40,696 nucleotides of DNA from Tateyamaria pelophila (GTDB lineage Bacteria > Pseudomonadota > Alphaproteobacteria > Rhodobacterales > Rhodobacteraceae), in the NCBI RefSeq assembly GCF_019966495.1, contig NZ_JAIMIA010000038.1:1-40696 (forward strand). Reading direction: 5' to 3'. Below the pieces are notes generated by a model. It made no database searches. It was not told where the DNA came from and worked only from the letters and a program-made list of their open reading frames with translations. Below, in pieces: positions 8,587 to 18,038 of the stretch (the first letter of the stretch is position 1; each line of letters starts with the position of its first letter). Both the position numbers and the translations under genes were made by a program.

Positions 8587-10536
8587 TCACCGTCCGGGCT
8601 TTGAAAACCTGATTTTATCCATCAAAGCAGCAAAGGCGTCCCGTTCGCTACGATTAATGTGGGCACCGTTATCACCCGTCTCATATTCTGCGTTGTCGTC
8701 TTTCCCGCTGCGTGTTGCGTCGGCCGCCGCAGCAGCCGCCTGGCTCAGACGCCAAGTCACACCTTCATCCGCCAAACCGGCAAGATCCTGAACCGCATCC
8801 GCGATCTCGGCATTCAACCCCTTTGCCGCGCTGAGTTTTGCGAGCTCTTCGGCCACGGTCATCCGGGCCATGTCGGCATCGCCTGGTGAGCGGATACATG
8901 GGATAATAGCCAAATGGCGCGATGACAGCATATTTTCAAGGGCTTCCGGGCCGAGTGCGCTAAAAATCTTTTCGCGCAACACTTCCGGTCCGTCGATGGC
9001 ATGGCGCAGAATCAGGTCGCGCATGATCGCATGATCAGGGTCCGCGCAAGGCAGTCCTTCCAATCCGCTTTCAAAGTCATCTGCCACTTCGGGTGTACAG
9101 ATCAAGGCCGCCAAAATGACCGCTTCGCGCAGATGCACCGTGACCTGGGCATCCCCGGACATGGCCAGCACCGAAGACTTGGTGGCAGGCATCGCGGACT
9201 GTGGCGCATGCCTTTGCCACCCCCCCTTACGCGGGCCTTTGGTGGCGCTCTGAGGTCGAAACAACTGCCAGCGCAGGTCTTTGATCGCCTGCCCATAGTG
9301 CTGGCGGATGGATGGGTCGCGAATCAGTTTGATCTTGTCCCGCAACGCACGATCCAACGCCGCCTTGCGCTCCGGACTGTCGAAATTCTTGCTTTCCGTT
9401 TCGCGCTGCCACAACAGGCTGACCATCGGGATCGCATTATCCAATAGTTTTTGCAGCGCAGGCGCGCCCTGAGCTTTCAACAAATCATCCGGGTCCTGAC
9501 CTTCGGGCATCAATGCGAACCGCAGGGATTTGCCCGCCTCCAGCAAGGGCAACGCCAGATCGATCAAACGCATCGCCGCACGCACACCGGCCGTATCCCC
9601 ATCCAGCGCAATGATCGGCTCATCAGATACACGCCACAACATCTGCAACTGGTTTTCGGTGATCGCGGTTCCCAAGGGAGCGACCGACGCGCCAAACCCG
9701 TGCTCGCCAAGGGCAATGACATCCATGTAGCCTTCTGCGACGATCAACGGCTGACCCTTTCCGGCAGCGGTACGGGCCGGACCGATGTTGTAAAGGCTCC
9801 GCCCCTTGTCAAAGAGTTCCGTCTCGGGCGAGTTCAGGTATTTCGCATTGTCATTCGGGTCCATGGCACGGCCACCAAAGGCAATGCAACGCCCGCGCGC
9901 GTCGCGGATCGGGAACATGATGCGGCCCCGAAACGTATCGTAAGGCTTGCCACCCTTCTGGCTGGGCTTTCCAAGGCCGGCACCCAGGATCAGATCATCC
10001 TCGACGCCCTTGGCTTTCAGCGCGTCCCAAAGGCCTTGCCAGGCATCCGGCGCAAACCCGATCTCCCATCGGTCCAGCGCATCAGGCGACAAGCCACGCC
10101 GATCAAGATATCCACGCGCCTCCGACGCAGATCCGGTTTTCAGTTGCAGCCGAAAGTGCTGGACAGCCAGTTCCATCACGTCCGAAAGCTGGGTGCGCCT
10201 GTCCGCCTTTTCCTTGGCACGCGGATCACGTTCGGGCATCGGCATCCCGGCCTCACCGGCCAGGATTTCAACAGCCTCCATAAAGCCCACGTTCTCCGTC
10301 TCACGCACAAAGCTGATCGCATCGCCCTTGGCGTGACAGCCAAAGCAATAATAAAAACCCTTGCGGTCATCCACGTGGAACGACGCCGATTTTTCGTGGT
10401 GGAACGGGCACGACGCCCAAAGATCGCCCTTGCCCTGATTTGATTTGCGAGCATCCCACATGACCTTGCGCCCAACCACCTGTCCCAGTGACAGGCGCGT
10501 CCGCAGTTCATCCAAAAATCCCGGGGGCAAGCTCAT
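8587..10536 (-). CDS. dnaG: DNA primase DnaG
   Basis: 649-residue replication primase that makes RNA primers at the fork. The N-terminal CHC2 zinc domain has C43, H46, C64 and C67 (CPFHHEKSASFHVDDRKG then YYCFGCHAKGD). The catalytic core includes the FRGRIMFPIRDARG motif, and the TOPRIM domain has the metal-binding glutamate in LIVAEGYMDVIAL and the acidic ALDGDTAG motif. The C-terminal helicase-binding domain is divergent, as usual, and carries low-complexity alanine runs. The start at ATG 10536 gives the expected CHC2 spacing. It precedes rpoD in the same direction. Confidence 0.97.
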   Translation of the reverse strand: MSLPPGFLDELRTRLSLGQVVGRKVMWDARKSNQGKGDLWASCPFHHEKSASFHVDDRKGFYYCFGCHAKGDAISFVRETENVGFMEAVEILAGEAGMPMPERDPRAKEKADRRTQLSDVMELAVQHFRLQLKTGSASEARGYLDRRGLSPDALDRWEIGFAPDAWQGLWDALKAKGVEDDLILGAGLGKPSQKGGKPYDTFRGRIMFPIRDARGRCIAFGGRAMDPNDNAKYLNSPETELFDKGRSLYNIGPARTAAGKGQPLIVAEGYMDVIALGEHGFGASVAPLGTAITENQLQMLWRVSDEPIIALDGDTAGVRAAMRLIDLALPLLEAGKSLRFALMPEGQDPDDLLKAQGAPALQKLLDNAIPMVSLLWQRETESKNFDSPERKAALDRALRDKIKLIRDPSIRQHYGQAIKDLRWQLFRPQSATKGPRKGGWQRHAPQSAMPATKSSVLAMSGDAQVTVHLREAVILAALICTPEVADDFESGLEGLPCADPDHAIMRDLILRHAIDGPEVLREKIFSALGPEALENMLSSRHLAIIPCIRSPGDADMARMTVAEELAKLSAAKGLNAEIADAVQDLAGLADEGVTWRLSQAAAAAADATRSGKDDNAEYETGDNGAHINRSERDAFAALMDKIRFSKPGR

Positions 10537-10587
10537 GGAAACAATATTGGGGCGTTCGGCCCCAGAGTCGAGAGCCTCAGCGCACGC

Positions 10588-10890
10588 TTATTGCTGCAAG
10601 CACATCTCATTCCACGCAGCCCCAAGGTCTTCCTGCCGGATGGTCCGTCGTTTTTGCTCGTAAACCCAAGGAGTCAGCAGGGGAATGGCGTCATTGTAGT
10701 TTTCCGGCCATGCCGGATCAGATGCACGAATATGTGCGGGCACTTCGCGTTCCGGCACACGGTCGCGGCGCGCTTGCTGAATGGCAGAGACAACTTGTGC
10801 TTGATAGCCGCAGGATTCGATTTTTTTCTGATCGGCAGCGACAGGTGCCGCCATCGTTACGGCAAGGATAAACAAGGCAAGTCGGCTCAT
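10588..10890 (-). CDS. Small exported protein of unknown function
   Basis: 100-residue protein that is not recognised. The N-terminus MSRLALFILAVTMAAPVAA is a Sec signal peptide with an AxA-type cleavage site at about residue 19, giving a mature protein of about 80 residues. There are two cysteines in the mature chain (ESCGYQAQ and NEMCLQQ), which could pair. The C-terminal half is charged and helical (VYEQKRRTIRQEDLGAAWNEM). Start 10890 is preferred over the longer frame (10923) because GGAG lies six bases upstream and the signal begins there. It lies 35 bases after soxG on the same strand, so it may be read through from the sarcosine oxidase operon, but no functional link is evident. Confidence 0.7.
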   Translation of the reverse strand: MSRLALFILAVTMAAPVAADQKKIESCGYQAQVVSAIQQARRDRVPEREVPAHIRASDPAWPENYNDAIPLLTPWVYEQKRRTIRQEDLGAAWNEMCLQQ

Positions 10891-10925
10891 TGATGGCTCC
10901 GTCATTAAGATTCGATTGCCCAAGG

Positions 10926-11471
10926 TTACCCTCGCGACGCCACGCTTTCCATGGCCCTTTGCACATCGTGTACAAGGGTCCTGGCCATCGACCTGAAAAC
11001 CATGATCAGGAATGTCTGCGGACCCGTACGCGTGATCGACCCGTTCATGTGCTGAACCAGGCTGCGCACCGTATGTCCGCGCTTGAACACAGACCCGCGC
11101 AGGTCGACGGGAACCAGACGGGCCAGTATGGCCTCTGCCCCAGCGCCGGACAGGTGCAAACAGGTCCAGGCGTCAGACTGATCCGTGAGGGCGGCGTGTT
11201 GCGCCAAAGACGGATCCGGCACTGGCCCTGCCAACAGCGCCATATCGCGACCGAACCAGATGGCGCGCGCCTCTGCCTTGCCCGTCGCGCGGCCCGGTGC
11301 GGGCCACGCCATACCATGGGCGTCTTGCAATGCCGCGGCAATCGCCTTGGTTTGCCCCTTATATGGCGCCACGGAGGTCAACACCCCCATGTCCACTTCG
11401 GACAAAGTGACGTCGCCGATCGTCAGCGGCTCAAACCCGTCCAGCGGTGTTCTGGCTATCAGTTCACCCAC
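10926..11471 (-). CDS. soxG: Sarcosine oxidase gamma subunit
   Basis: 181-residue gamma subunit of heterotetrameric sarcosine oxidase. The chain resembles the C-terminal half of aminomethyltransferase-like folds, with no catalytic cofactor of its own. The start is taken at GTG 11471 (GELIARTPLDG), which overlaps the soxA stop by eight bases. This gives the usual length and N-terminus, while the longer open frame to 11579 lies inside soxA. Last structural gene of soxBDAG. Recognition rests mainly on position and length plus features such as LVPVDLRGSVFKRGHTVRS, since this subunit is poorly conserved. Confidence 0.9.
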   Translation of the reverse strand: MGELIARTPLDGFEPLTIGDVTLSEVDMGVLTSVAPYKGQTKAIAAALQDAHGMAWPAPGRATGKAEARAIWFGRDMALLAGPVPDPSLAQHAALTDQSDAWTCLHLSGAGAEAILARLVPVDLRGSVFKRGHTVRSLVQHMNGSITRTGPQTFLIMVFRSMARTLVHDVQRAMESVASRG

Positions 11472-14397
11472 GGGCCCGTCCTCCTTCAGGGTCAAAAAAC
11501 ACCGGATCGCAGAGTTCGACTTGTGCATCCAGGCCGCGCAGGTGGTCCACCATGCGCAGCACTTCGCCGTGTCGGCCAAGCCCGGCCTTCACAAACCCCA
11601 AACCCACGAAATGCCCCATGGTCGGTGAAAATCCGACCGAGGTGATATATCCCTGATCATCGGTTGGCACGGCGTCTTCGTCGCGGGAACAGATGTGCGC
11701 CCCGGCGCTCAACTGTTTGACCGGACCAACGGGTTTCAGCCCGACAAGCTGTGGACGGTCCTCCTGAACCAGTCCGGGCCGTGCCGCCATGACCTTGCCC
11801 ATACAGTCCTTCTTGGCAGAGATCATACGCGCCATCCCGATATCCCCTGCGGTCACCCGCCCATCGATTTCCGCATGCGTGATGAACCCCTTTTCAATGC
11901 GCAGCACATTCAGAGCTTCCATTCCGTATGCACCGCCCGCCATTGCCTCGGCGCGCGCGACCAGCAGGCGAAACAAGCTGTCGCCATACCGGGCCGGTAT
12001 CGCCAGTTCATAGGCATGCTCGCCCGAGAAAGAGATACGAAAGAGCCGCCCTGCCACCCCAAGAACCGACACCGGACCGCAGGACATGAACGGCCATGCT
12101 TCATCGGTGAGGGGGTCATCCAAAACACCGCTCAAAAGATTCCGCGCCAGCGGACCCGCAACGGCAAACTGCGCCCAATGCTCGGTCACCGACATGATAC
12201 GCACATCCCATTCGGGATGCAGCGCCTGACTGACGAACTCCAGATGGCGCATGACCTGACCGGCCGCCGCCGTCGTCGTCGTCATCACGTAATGCTCAGG
12301 CCCAAGACGCGCCGTGGTCCCATCGTCCATGACATAGCCATCTTCGCGCAGCATCAAGCCATAGCGGACGCGCCCTTCCTTGAGGGTCGAAAACATGTTG
12401 GTATAGACGAGATCCAACAGGCGCGCCGCGTCCGGCCCCTGAATGTCAATCTTGCCAAGGGTGGACACATCGCACACCCCGACCGCATTGCGGACATAGC
12501 CAACCTCGCGGTCACAGGACTGCCGCCAGGTCCGCTCCCCCTGTACCGGAAAATAGGACGGGCGGTACCACTGGCCCGCCTCGACCATCGGGGCTTTGGC
12601 CTCGACGCTGGCGGCATGGCTCGTGGTGAACCGTTCCGGTGCAAACCCCTTGCCCTTTGCCCCGGCCCCCAATGCCGCCAAAGGCACGGGGCTGTAGGGC
12701 GGCCGAAACGTGGTTGTCCCGGTGTCAGGAATGCCGCGCCCCGTCGCATCCGCAAGCAGGGCAAGCGCCGTCACATTCGAGTTCTTGCCCTGATCGGTCG
12801 CCATCCCCTGCGTGGTGTAGCGTTTCATATGCTCGACCGAAGCGAAATTCTCCGCCGCCGACTGTTTGACGTCTTTCACACTCACATCATTCTGAAAATC
12901 CAGCCAGGCACGTCCCTTGCCCGGAACGGCCCAAAGCGGGGCGATCGCATAGGGCGTATCCTCGGCGACGGGCAAATCAACGGACGCCGATTTCATGCCC
13001 AGCGCTGCCAGACTTGCTTGCGCCGCCGCAACACCTTCGGCCAAACAGGCCGCCGTCGAGAACGCGCCGTTGCAGGCTCCGGCTGTCTCCATTCCCGGAA
13101 TTGAACCCGATGTCGGCACGAAACTCGCGATTCTGGGCTCCCATGTCGGGCGGCCGTTCATATGGCAGGTCAAATGCACCGTCGGGTTCCAGCCACCAGA
13201 TACGGCCAGACAATCGGTAAACAACCGTTCCGTGCCGGTTTGGGTCTTGAGGCTGATCGCTTCAAGCTCCTTGCGCCCATGACCGCCCGTGACCACCGCC
13301 CCGGCATAAAGCGGATAATCCCCCTGGGCCTGCGCATCCGGGCGGCTGTCTATCACGCCGGAAATGTGCACGCCCGCGTCTAGCAGATCGCACGCGGTGC
13401 GATGGGCGTCGTCATTATTCGCAAAAAGCGTCAGCGCCTTGCCCGGCGCAACCCCCCAGCGATTGAGATAGGCGCGCACGGCCCCAGCCGCCATGACACC
13501 GGGCCGATCGTTATTCCGAAACGCAATGTGGCGCTCCAAAGCACCTGCCGCGAGGACCGAGCGGCGCGCGACGATCCGCCAAAACGTGTCCTTGACACCG
13601 CCTTCGGGTACACCGCTCAAATGATGCGATACCCGCTCCAACGCGCCAAAGGTGCCACCGTCATAGGCACCGGTCACGGTGGTGCGCGGCATCAGACGCA
13701 CATTGTCCATGGCGCGCAGAGTCTCAACCATCTGCCCCGCCCAGACATGACCCGATTGTCCATCCACGCTCAGCGTTTCGGCGTTCAAACGCCCTCCCAT
13801 CAGACTGTCTTCGTCAGCGAGAATGACATCCGCCCCGGACCGGGCGGCCACAAGCGCCGCCATCAAACCGGCAGGCCCTGCGCCGATCACCAACAGATCA
13901 CAAAATGCATAGGCCTTTTCAGACTGGTCCTTCGCCGCTTCACCACCCAGCGCACCCAACCCAGCCGCCCTGCGGATCAACGGTTCATAGAGTTTTTCCC
14001 AGAAACCGCCCGGCCACATGAACGTCTTGTAATAAAAGCCCGCCCCAAGAAAAGGAGCGGCCAGATCATTCACCGCCATCACGTCAAAGGACAGCGAAGG
14101 CCACGCGTTCTGAGGCCGCGCCTCCAGCCCTTCGTAAATCTCCTGAACCGTCGCGCGCACGTTGGGATCCGTGTCTGCGCCGCGCCCGACCGTGACCAAT
14201 GCGTTGGGCTCCTCCGAGCCTGCCGACAAGATCCCACGGGGCCGATGATATTTAAACGACCGCGCAACCATCCGCACGTCATGAGCCAGCAAGGCCGACG
14301 CGAGGGTATCACCCTGAAACCCACTATAAGTCGTCCCGTCCCATCTGAACGAAATGGGACGCGACCTGTCGATCAGCCCTTTACCTGCAACCCTCAA
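11464..14397 (-). CDS. soxA: Sarcosine oxidase alpha subunit
   Basis: 977-residue alpha subunit, normal length for the heterotetramer. The enzyme demethylates sarcosine to glycine, forming H2O2 and 5,10-methylene-tetrahydrofolate when THF is present. The N-terminal region (about 10-85) resembles a ferredoxin-like domain that has lost its iron-sulfur role. A dinucleotide-binding site with GAGPAG lies at 172-177 (NAD+ in this subunit), and a second nucleotide-binding half follows. The C-terminal third (about 590-975) is the aminomethyltransferase-like folate domain. The start codon is TTG at 14397, forced by the frame and supported by GGAGGTGA eight bases upstream. It overlaps the soxD stop by four bases. 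Confidence 0.95.
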   Translation of the reverse strand: MRVAGKGLIDRSRPISFRWDGTTYSGFQGDTLASALLAHDVRMVARSFKYHRPRGILSAGSEEPNALVTVGRGADTDPNVRATVQEIYEGLEARPQNAWPSLSFDVMAVNDLAAPFLGAGFYYKTFMWPGGFWEKLYEPLIRRAAGLGALGGEAAKDQSEKAYAFCDLLVIGAGPAGLMAALVAARSGADVILADEDSLMGGRLNAETLSVDGQSGHVWAGQMVETLRAMDNVRLMPRTTVTGAYDGGTFGALERVSHHLSGVPEGGVKDTFWRIVARRSVLAAGALERHIAFRNNDRPGVMAAGAVRAYLNRWGVAPGKALTLFANNDDAHRTACDLLDAGVHISGVIDSRPDAQAQGDYPLYAGAVVTGGHGRKELEAISLKTQTGTERLFTDCLAVSGGWNPTVHLTCHMNGRPTWEPRIASFVPTSGSIPGMETAGACNGAFSTAACLAEGVAAAQASLAALGMKSASVDLPVAEDTPYAIAPLWAVPGKGRAWLDFQNDVSVKDVKQSAAENFASVEHMKRYTTQGMATDQGKNSNVTALALLADATGRGIPDTGTTTFRPPYSPVPLAALGAGAKGKGFAPERFTTSHAASVEAKAPMVEAGQWYRPSYFPVQGERTWRQSCDREVGYVRNAVGVCDVSTLGKIDIQGPDAARLLDLVYTNMFSTLKEGRVRYGLMLREDGYVMDDGTTARLGPEHYVMTTTTAAAGQVMRHLEFVSQALHPEWDVRIMSVTEHWAQFAVAGPLARNLLSGVLDDPLTDEAWPFMSCGPVSVLGVAGRLFRISFSGEHAYELAIPARYGDSLFRLLVARAEAMAGGAYGMEALNVLRIEKGFITHAEIDGRVTAGDIGMARMISAKKDCMGKVMAARPGLVQEDRPQLVGLKPVGPVKQLSAGAHICSRDEDAVPTDDQGYITSVGFSPTMGHFVGLGFVKAGLGRHGEVLRMVDHLRGLDAQVELCDPVFFDPEGGRARG

Positions 14398-14657
14398 CGG
14401 CTCACCTCCGACGCCAGAACCGCGCCAATAACCTCATGGGTTACAGTATTGCGTGTCACTCTCAGCCACGCACCGCAACCGGCATCATGGCTCCACAATT
14501 CATCATGTGCACCGGGGACATTGGGACGCAGATGCAGATACTCATCCCAGACGTCACTGCCCGCATCGGGCTCCGGACGGTCCAGCATCACCGCCGCACC
14601 CTGATAATAAAACTCGCGATGATCCCGCGCACCGCAGATCGGACAGGGCAACCGCAT
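14394..14657 (-). CDS. soxD: Sarcosine oxidase delta subunit
   Basis: 87-residue zinc-binding delta subunit. The N-terminal CPICGARDHREFYY motif supplies two cysteines and a histidine, and a later AGCGAW cysteine completes the site, as known for the family. The start is ATG 14657. A GTG lies directly upstream at 14660, but the AGGAGAGG site spaces better with the ATG. The ribosome-binding site is inside a short palindrome (14662-14675), so it may be partly masked in the mRNA unless a ribosome arrives from upstream. Its 3' end overlaps soxA by four bases. Confidence 0.92.
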   Translation of the reverse strand: MRLPCPICGARDHREFYYQGAAVMLDRPEPDAGSDVWDEYLHLRPNVPGAHDELWSHDAGCGAWLRVTRNTVTHEVIGAVLASEVSR

Positions 14658-14728
14658 CACACCTCTCCTGAGAGGCGTACAGTCCGCCCCTTCTCTGTTC
14701 CAAAAAAATCCCCGCCGGAGGCTCCCAT
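14657..14728 (-). CDS. Candidate 23-codon ORF coupled to soxD
   Basis: Directly after the soxB stop is a very strong ribosome-binding sequence (TAAGGAGGAGG). Eight bases beyond GGAGG is ATG 14728, which opens a 23-codon frame rich in glycine and charged residues (begins MGASGGDFFG, ends RLSGEV). Its TGA stop overlaps the soxD ATG as TGATG, the classic arrangement for translational coupling. The strong ribosome-binding site has no other good use, because the only other nearby ATG (14736) lies immediately against it. The peptide is unknown. It may act only by bringing ribosomes to soxD, whose own site sits in a palindrome. Inference from sequence layout only. Confidence 0.4.
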   Translation of the reverse strand: MGASGGDFFGTEKGRTVRLSGEV

Positions 14729-14744
14729 ACTCTCATCCTCCTCC

Positions 14745-15998
14745 TTAGTGCAGGTTATGTTGCGACCCGGTCGCTTCTTCGTCCATGATCCCGACGCCAG
14801 TCCGGAATCGGTCAAGGCGATGCTGCGCCGTCGTCGGATGCGGGTTTCCGGTGGCCAGCAAATGAGCAAACGTATGGCCCGAAGCCGGTGTCGCCTTGAA
14901 CCCGCCATAACACCAGCCGGTGTTCACAAAGAGGCCATCGATATCCGTCTTGTCCATGATGAAGGATCCATCCGGGGACATGTCCATGATTCCGGCCCAA
15001 CTGCGCAGCATCCTTGCGTGGCCGATCATCGGCATCAGGGTCATCGCGGCCTCGGCCACATGTTCGGCCAGTGGCAGGTTTCCCCGCGCCGCATAACTTG
15101 AATACATGTCCAGATCGCCGCCGAAGACCAGCCCGCCCTTGTCCGACTGACTGATATAGAAATGACCCATCCCATATGAAATCACGTGGTCGATGCAAGG
15201 TTTCAACCCTTCGGTGACAAAGGCCTGCAAGACATGGCTTTCGATCGGCAGGGTCAGACCGGCCATGGCGGCGACCTGACCGGAGCGGCCCGCCGCGACC
15301 ATCCCGACCTTTTTGGCCCGGATCGGACCGCGCGTGGTTTGCACGCCCTTGACGACACCGCCTTCGACATCGATGCCCGTCACTTCGCATTGCTGGATCA
15401 GGTCCACGCCGCGATCACTGGCGGAGCGCGCAAACCCCCACGCCACTGCATCATGTCGCGCCGTCCCGCCGCGCTTGTGATAGAGACCGCCATAGATCGG
15501 AAACCGGGTTTGATCATAGTCCAGGTAAGGCAGGAGTTTGCGCACGCCCGCAGTATCCAGCAGTTCGGCATCGTCGCCTTGCGCGATCATGCGGTTGCCC
15601 CGTCGGGCAAAGGCATCGCGTTGCCCATCGGAATGGAAGAGGTTGATCAAGCCCCGCTGAGAATGCATGACATTGTAGTTGAGGTCTTCTTCCAACCCCT
15701 CCCACAATTTCAGCGAATGCGAATAGAACTCCGAATTGCCGGGCATCATGTAGTTGGCCCGCACAATCGTCGTGTTGCGCCCCACATTGCCGCCACCCAG
15801 ATAGCCTTTTTCCAAAACGGCGACATTGGTCAGACCATGAATCTTGGCAAGGTAATGGGCCGTGGCCAGGCCGTGGCCTCCGCCACCGATCAGGACGATG
15901 TCGTATTCCGGCTTGGGTTCAGGGTTCCGCCAATGTGGCTCCCACCCCTTGTTGCCGGTCAAACCTTCCTTGAGGACCCTAAGTCCGGAAAAGCGCAT
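14745..15998 (-). CDS. soxB: Sarcosine oxidase beta subunit
   Basis: 417-residue flavoprotein subunit that carries the sarcosine-oxidising site. The N-terminal FAD-binding motif is YDIVLIGGGGHGLATAHYL (about 32-50). The GRNTTIVRANYMM segment and the KRGGTARHDAVAWGF segment follow. The histidine of ARHD (residue 182) sits in the position that is covalently linked to FMN in the family. Start ATG 15998 is preferred over ATG 16028, because it gives the standard N-terminus MRFSGLRVLKEGLTG and normal length. First gene of the soxBDAG operon. Folate-linked genes that often follow (folD, purU) are not present here. Confidence 0.95.
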   Translation of the reverse strand: MRFSGLRVLKEGLTGNKGWEPHWRNPEPKPEYDIVLIGGGGHGLATAHYLAKIHGLTNVAVLEKGYLGGGNVGRNTTIVRANYMMPGNSEFYSHSLKLWEGLEEDLNYNVMHSQRGLINLFHSDGQRDAFARRGNRMIAQGDDAELLDTAGVRKLLPYLDYDQTRFPIYGGLYHKRGGTARHDAVAWGFARSASDRGVDLIQQCEVTGIDVEGGVVKGVQTTRGPIRAKKVGMVAAGRSGQVAAMAGLTLPIESHVLQAFVTEGLKPCIDHVISYGMGHFYISQSDKGGLVFGGDLDMYSSYAARGNLPLAEHVAEAAMTLMPMIGHARMLRSWAGIMDMSPDGSFIMDKTDIDGLFVNTGWCYGGFKATPASGHTFAHLLATGNPHPTTAQHRLDRFRTGVGIMDEEATGSQHNLH

Positions 15999-16297
15999 AT
16001 AAGCCCCCGTCGAATACCATGCCGCCATACCATCACGATCTGAACCGTCCTAGCAAGTCAATGACGCCCAACCGTTGCGCTTTTCGACATGGTTCGGTCT
16101 GCCAGCGACTGAATTCCAGGCCCTTGGCGATCGCCTTGCGAAGACGCACACCCCGGCGCCTCGCGATCCCTGCCAAGATCAATCGCTCAAAAAGCCGCGA
16201 CCCGTGCAAAATCACGGATGAAAGAAGTCCACATTCCAAAGCACCGAGTCGCAATCTGCGCTGGCCCTGCCAAGGCCGCTTGCGTATCGTGGCCCTC
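15999..16297. other. Divergent intergenic region soxB / adenylate cyclase
   Basis: About 300 bases between two divergent genes. It must hold the promoters of soxB (minus) and of the cyclase (plus). Long open frames cross it on both strands, but none has a recognisable product. No clear operator dyad was seen. Confidence 0.5.
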
Positions 16298-18004
16298 ATG
16301 ACCAGCGCGCCAGACCAACAGATCACACGCAAACTTGCTGCCATCCTCGCGGCAGATGTTGTTGGGTATTCACGATTGATGGGTGAGGATGAGACCGCAA
16401 CGTTGTCCGCCCTGCGGACCTTGCGCGCCGAAGTCTTCGGCCCTGTTTTTGCCAAACATAACGGGCAGGTCGTGAAAAGCATGGGCGACGGCTGGCTTAT
16501 TGAATTCGCCAGCGCTGTCGAGGCTGTTAACGCAGCCATGCAAGTGCAGGATCAATTGCGAGGACATGCCACGATTGCCCTGCGTATGGGTATTCACATC
16601 GGTGACGTGACCCGAAGTGACGGCGACCTGTATGGGGACGGTATCAATATCGCGGCCCGGCTTGAGGCGCTTGCGCCACAGGGCGGTGTTCTGATCTCGG
16701 ACGCGGTCCATGCAAGTCTTGACGGTACACTTTCCCCCTCCTTCACGGCAACGGGCACTCAAACTCTCAAGAATATCGCGCGGCCCGTCGTGACATGGGC
16801 ACGTGTGCCCGACGCCGATCCCGCACAGGGTGGACGGACCGCCCCACACACACGTTCAAATTTTCCAACGCTTTGCGTCACGCCAACAGCCAACAGCGAT
16901 CCACGCGCAGAGCTTGGCGATATCGCCGATGCTTTGACGGCAGACCTCGCCAGCTATTTCGGCAGCATAAACTGGCTGAGCACGTCGGTTTCCGCTTCAG
17001 ACAACCCGGAGGCCTACAGCTTGCGTCCGACATTGCGGGCACGCGGAGACAGATTACGACTGGAAACACGGCTTCACGCCCCGAACGGCGATACGATCTG
17101 GACCCATAAATCCAACAGCAGTCTGGACGAGGCCTTTGACTGGCAAGACTCTGTCATCGTTGAAATTGCAGACCACAGCATCGGCATGATCCTTGAAGCC
17201 GAAACCACACGCATCATGGCCATTCCCGACGACGCACTTTCCGCAGAGCAATGCATGCTGATGGGCATCATGGTCTGGCGTGACTTTTCTCTTGAGTCCT
17301 TTGTCCGCTCTGCGGCGCTTCACGACCGTGCCATCACAGCCAAGCCCGATCTGGCAGACGCCTATGCGGAAGGCCTGATCGTGTTGATGGCTGGCCGCAC
17401 CATGACAAGCAACCCGCGTCTGGACCCGTTTCTGGCCAAAATTCCCGAATGGGTCGAAGCGAGCCGCCCAATGGCAGCAGGGAATGCGATGCTGACACTG
17501 GCCATCGCAATTGCCACTTATGTTCAGGACCAGCGGGTCATTCCGGTGAAGGAAGCGGTTGCACAAAGCCTGCGGCTCGCGCCCTTTGATGCTCGTGTTT
17601 TAAGCTTTTGTGGCTGGGCCAACCTTTGGTCGGGACAGACGGAAGACGCCTTTGACTGTTTCCGGAAATCACTGGAATTTGGGCGGCTTGGTCCCTTTTA
17701 TGTCGCGTCTGTTGGCGGGGTTGCCAATGCAAGTGTGCAACTGGGGCGAGACCAGGATGCTTTGGACTTTGTCGAAAAGGGGTTGGCACTGTCTGACAGC
17801 TATCCAACCTATTTCGGCGTCAAATGCGCAGCTCTTGCACATCTGGGCCGACTTGATGAAGCGCGCGACGTTCTGCAGCATTACCTGACATTTGAGCCAA
17901 ACCGGACACTCAAGTTGTGGAAGTCTATCAACAATTACGGCGGCTCGGAAGGCGGGAAACGGTATTTCGAGGGATTAAGGCTGGCCGGGCTGCCAGAGGA
18001 ATGA
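16298..18004 (+). CDS. Class III adenylate/guanylate cyclase with TPR-like C-terminus
   Basis: 568-residue cytosolic signalling protein. The N-terminal cyclase domain (about 10-175) has both metal-binding aspartates: D20 in ILAADVVGYSRLM and D64 in KSMGDGWLIEF. It also has the GDLYGDGINIAARLEAL motif. A middle domain (about 195-320) resembles the FlgO-like or TolB-like region common in this architecture. The C-terminal part (about 340-568) is helical and repeat-like (KPDLADAYAEGL, VAQSLRLAPFDARVLSFCGWANLWSG), consistent with TPR repeats. The start is ATG 16298, just before the first conserved residues; the open frame runs upstream to 16019 without similarity. It is divergent from soxB. The product (cAMP or cGMP) and stimulus cannot be told from the sequence. 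Confidence 0.88.
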   Translation: MTSAPDQQITRKLAAILAADVVGYSRLMGEDETATLSALRTLRAEVFGPVFAKHNGQVVKSMGDGWLIEFASAVEAVNAAMQVQDQLRGHATIALRMGIHIGDVTRSDGDLYGDGINIAARLEALAPQGGVLISDAVHASLDGTLSPSFTATGTQTLKNIARPVVTWARVPDADPAQGGRTAPHTRSNFPTLCVTPTANSDPRAELGDIADALTADLASYFGSINWLSTSVSASDNPEAYSLRPTLRARGDRLRLETRLHAPNGDTIWTHKSNSSLDEAFDWQDSVIVEIADHSIGMILEAETTRIMAIPDDALSAEQCMLMGIMVWRDFSLESFVRSAALHDRAITAKPDLADAYAEGLIVLMAGRTMTSNPRLDPFLAKIPEWVEASRPMAAGNAMLTLAIAIATYVQDQRVIPVKEAVAQSLRLAPFDARVLSFCGWANLWSGQTEDAFDCFRKSLEFGRLGPFYVASVGGVANASVQLGRDQDALDFVEKGLALSDSYPTYFGVKCAALAHLGRLDEARDVLQHYLTFEPNRTLKLWKSINNYGGSEGGKRYFEGLRLAGLPEE

Positions 18005-18024
18005 GGCCGGACATGCGCCCGGCC
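18005..18024. terminator. Hairpin between convergent cyclase and glutamate dehydrogenase genes
   Basis: GGCCGG (18005-18010) and CCGGCC (18019-18024) form a six-base GC stem with an eight-base loop, directly after the cyclase stop. CCTTTGG follows on the plus strand. It fits the 34-base gap between two convergent genes and may serve both. Confidence 0.5.
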
Positions 18025-18038
18025 CCTTTGGCCAAAAC

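Noticed and set aside
10926-15998. Thiosulfate oxidation Sox genes
   Set aside because: The gene symbols coincide, but the proteins are flavin- and folate-type sarcosine oxidase subunits, not c-type cytochromes or SoxYZ.
16033-16539. Minus-strand frame upstream of soxB as a possible sox regulator
   Set aside because: It overlaps the cyclase domain of the plus-strand gene and shows no helix-turn-helix or AraC-type motif.
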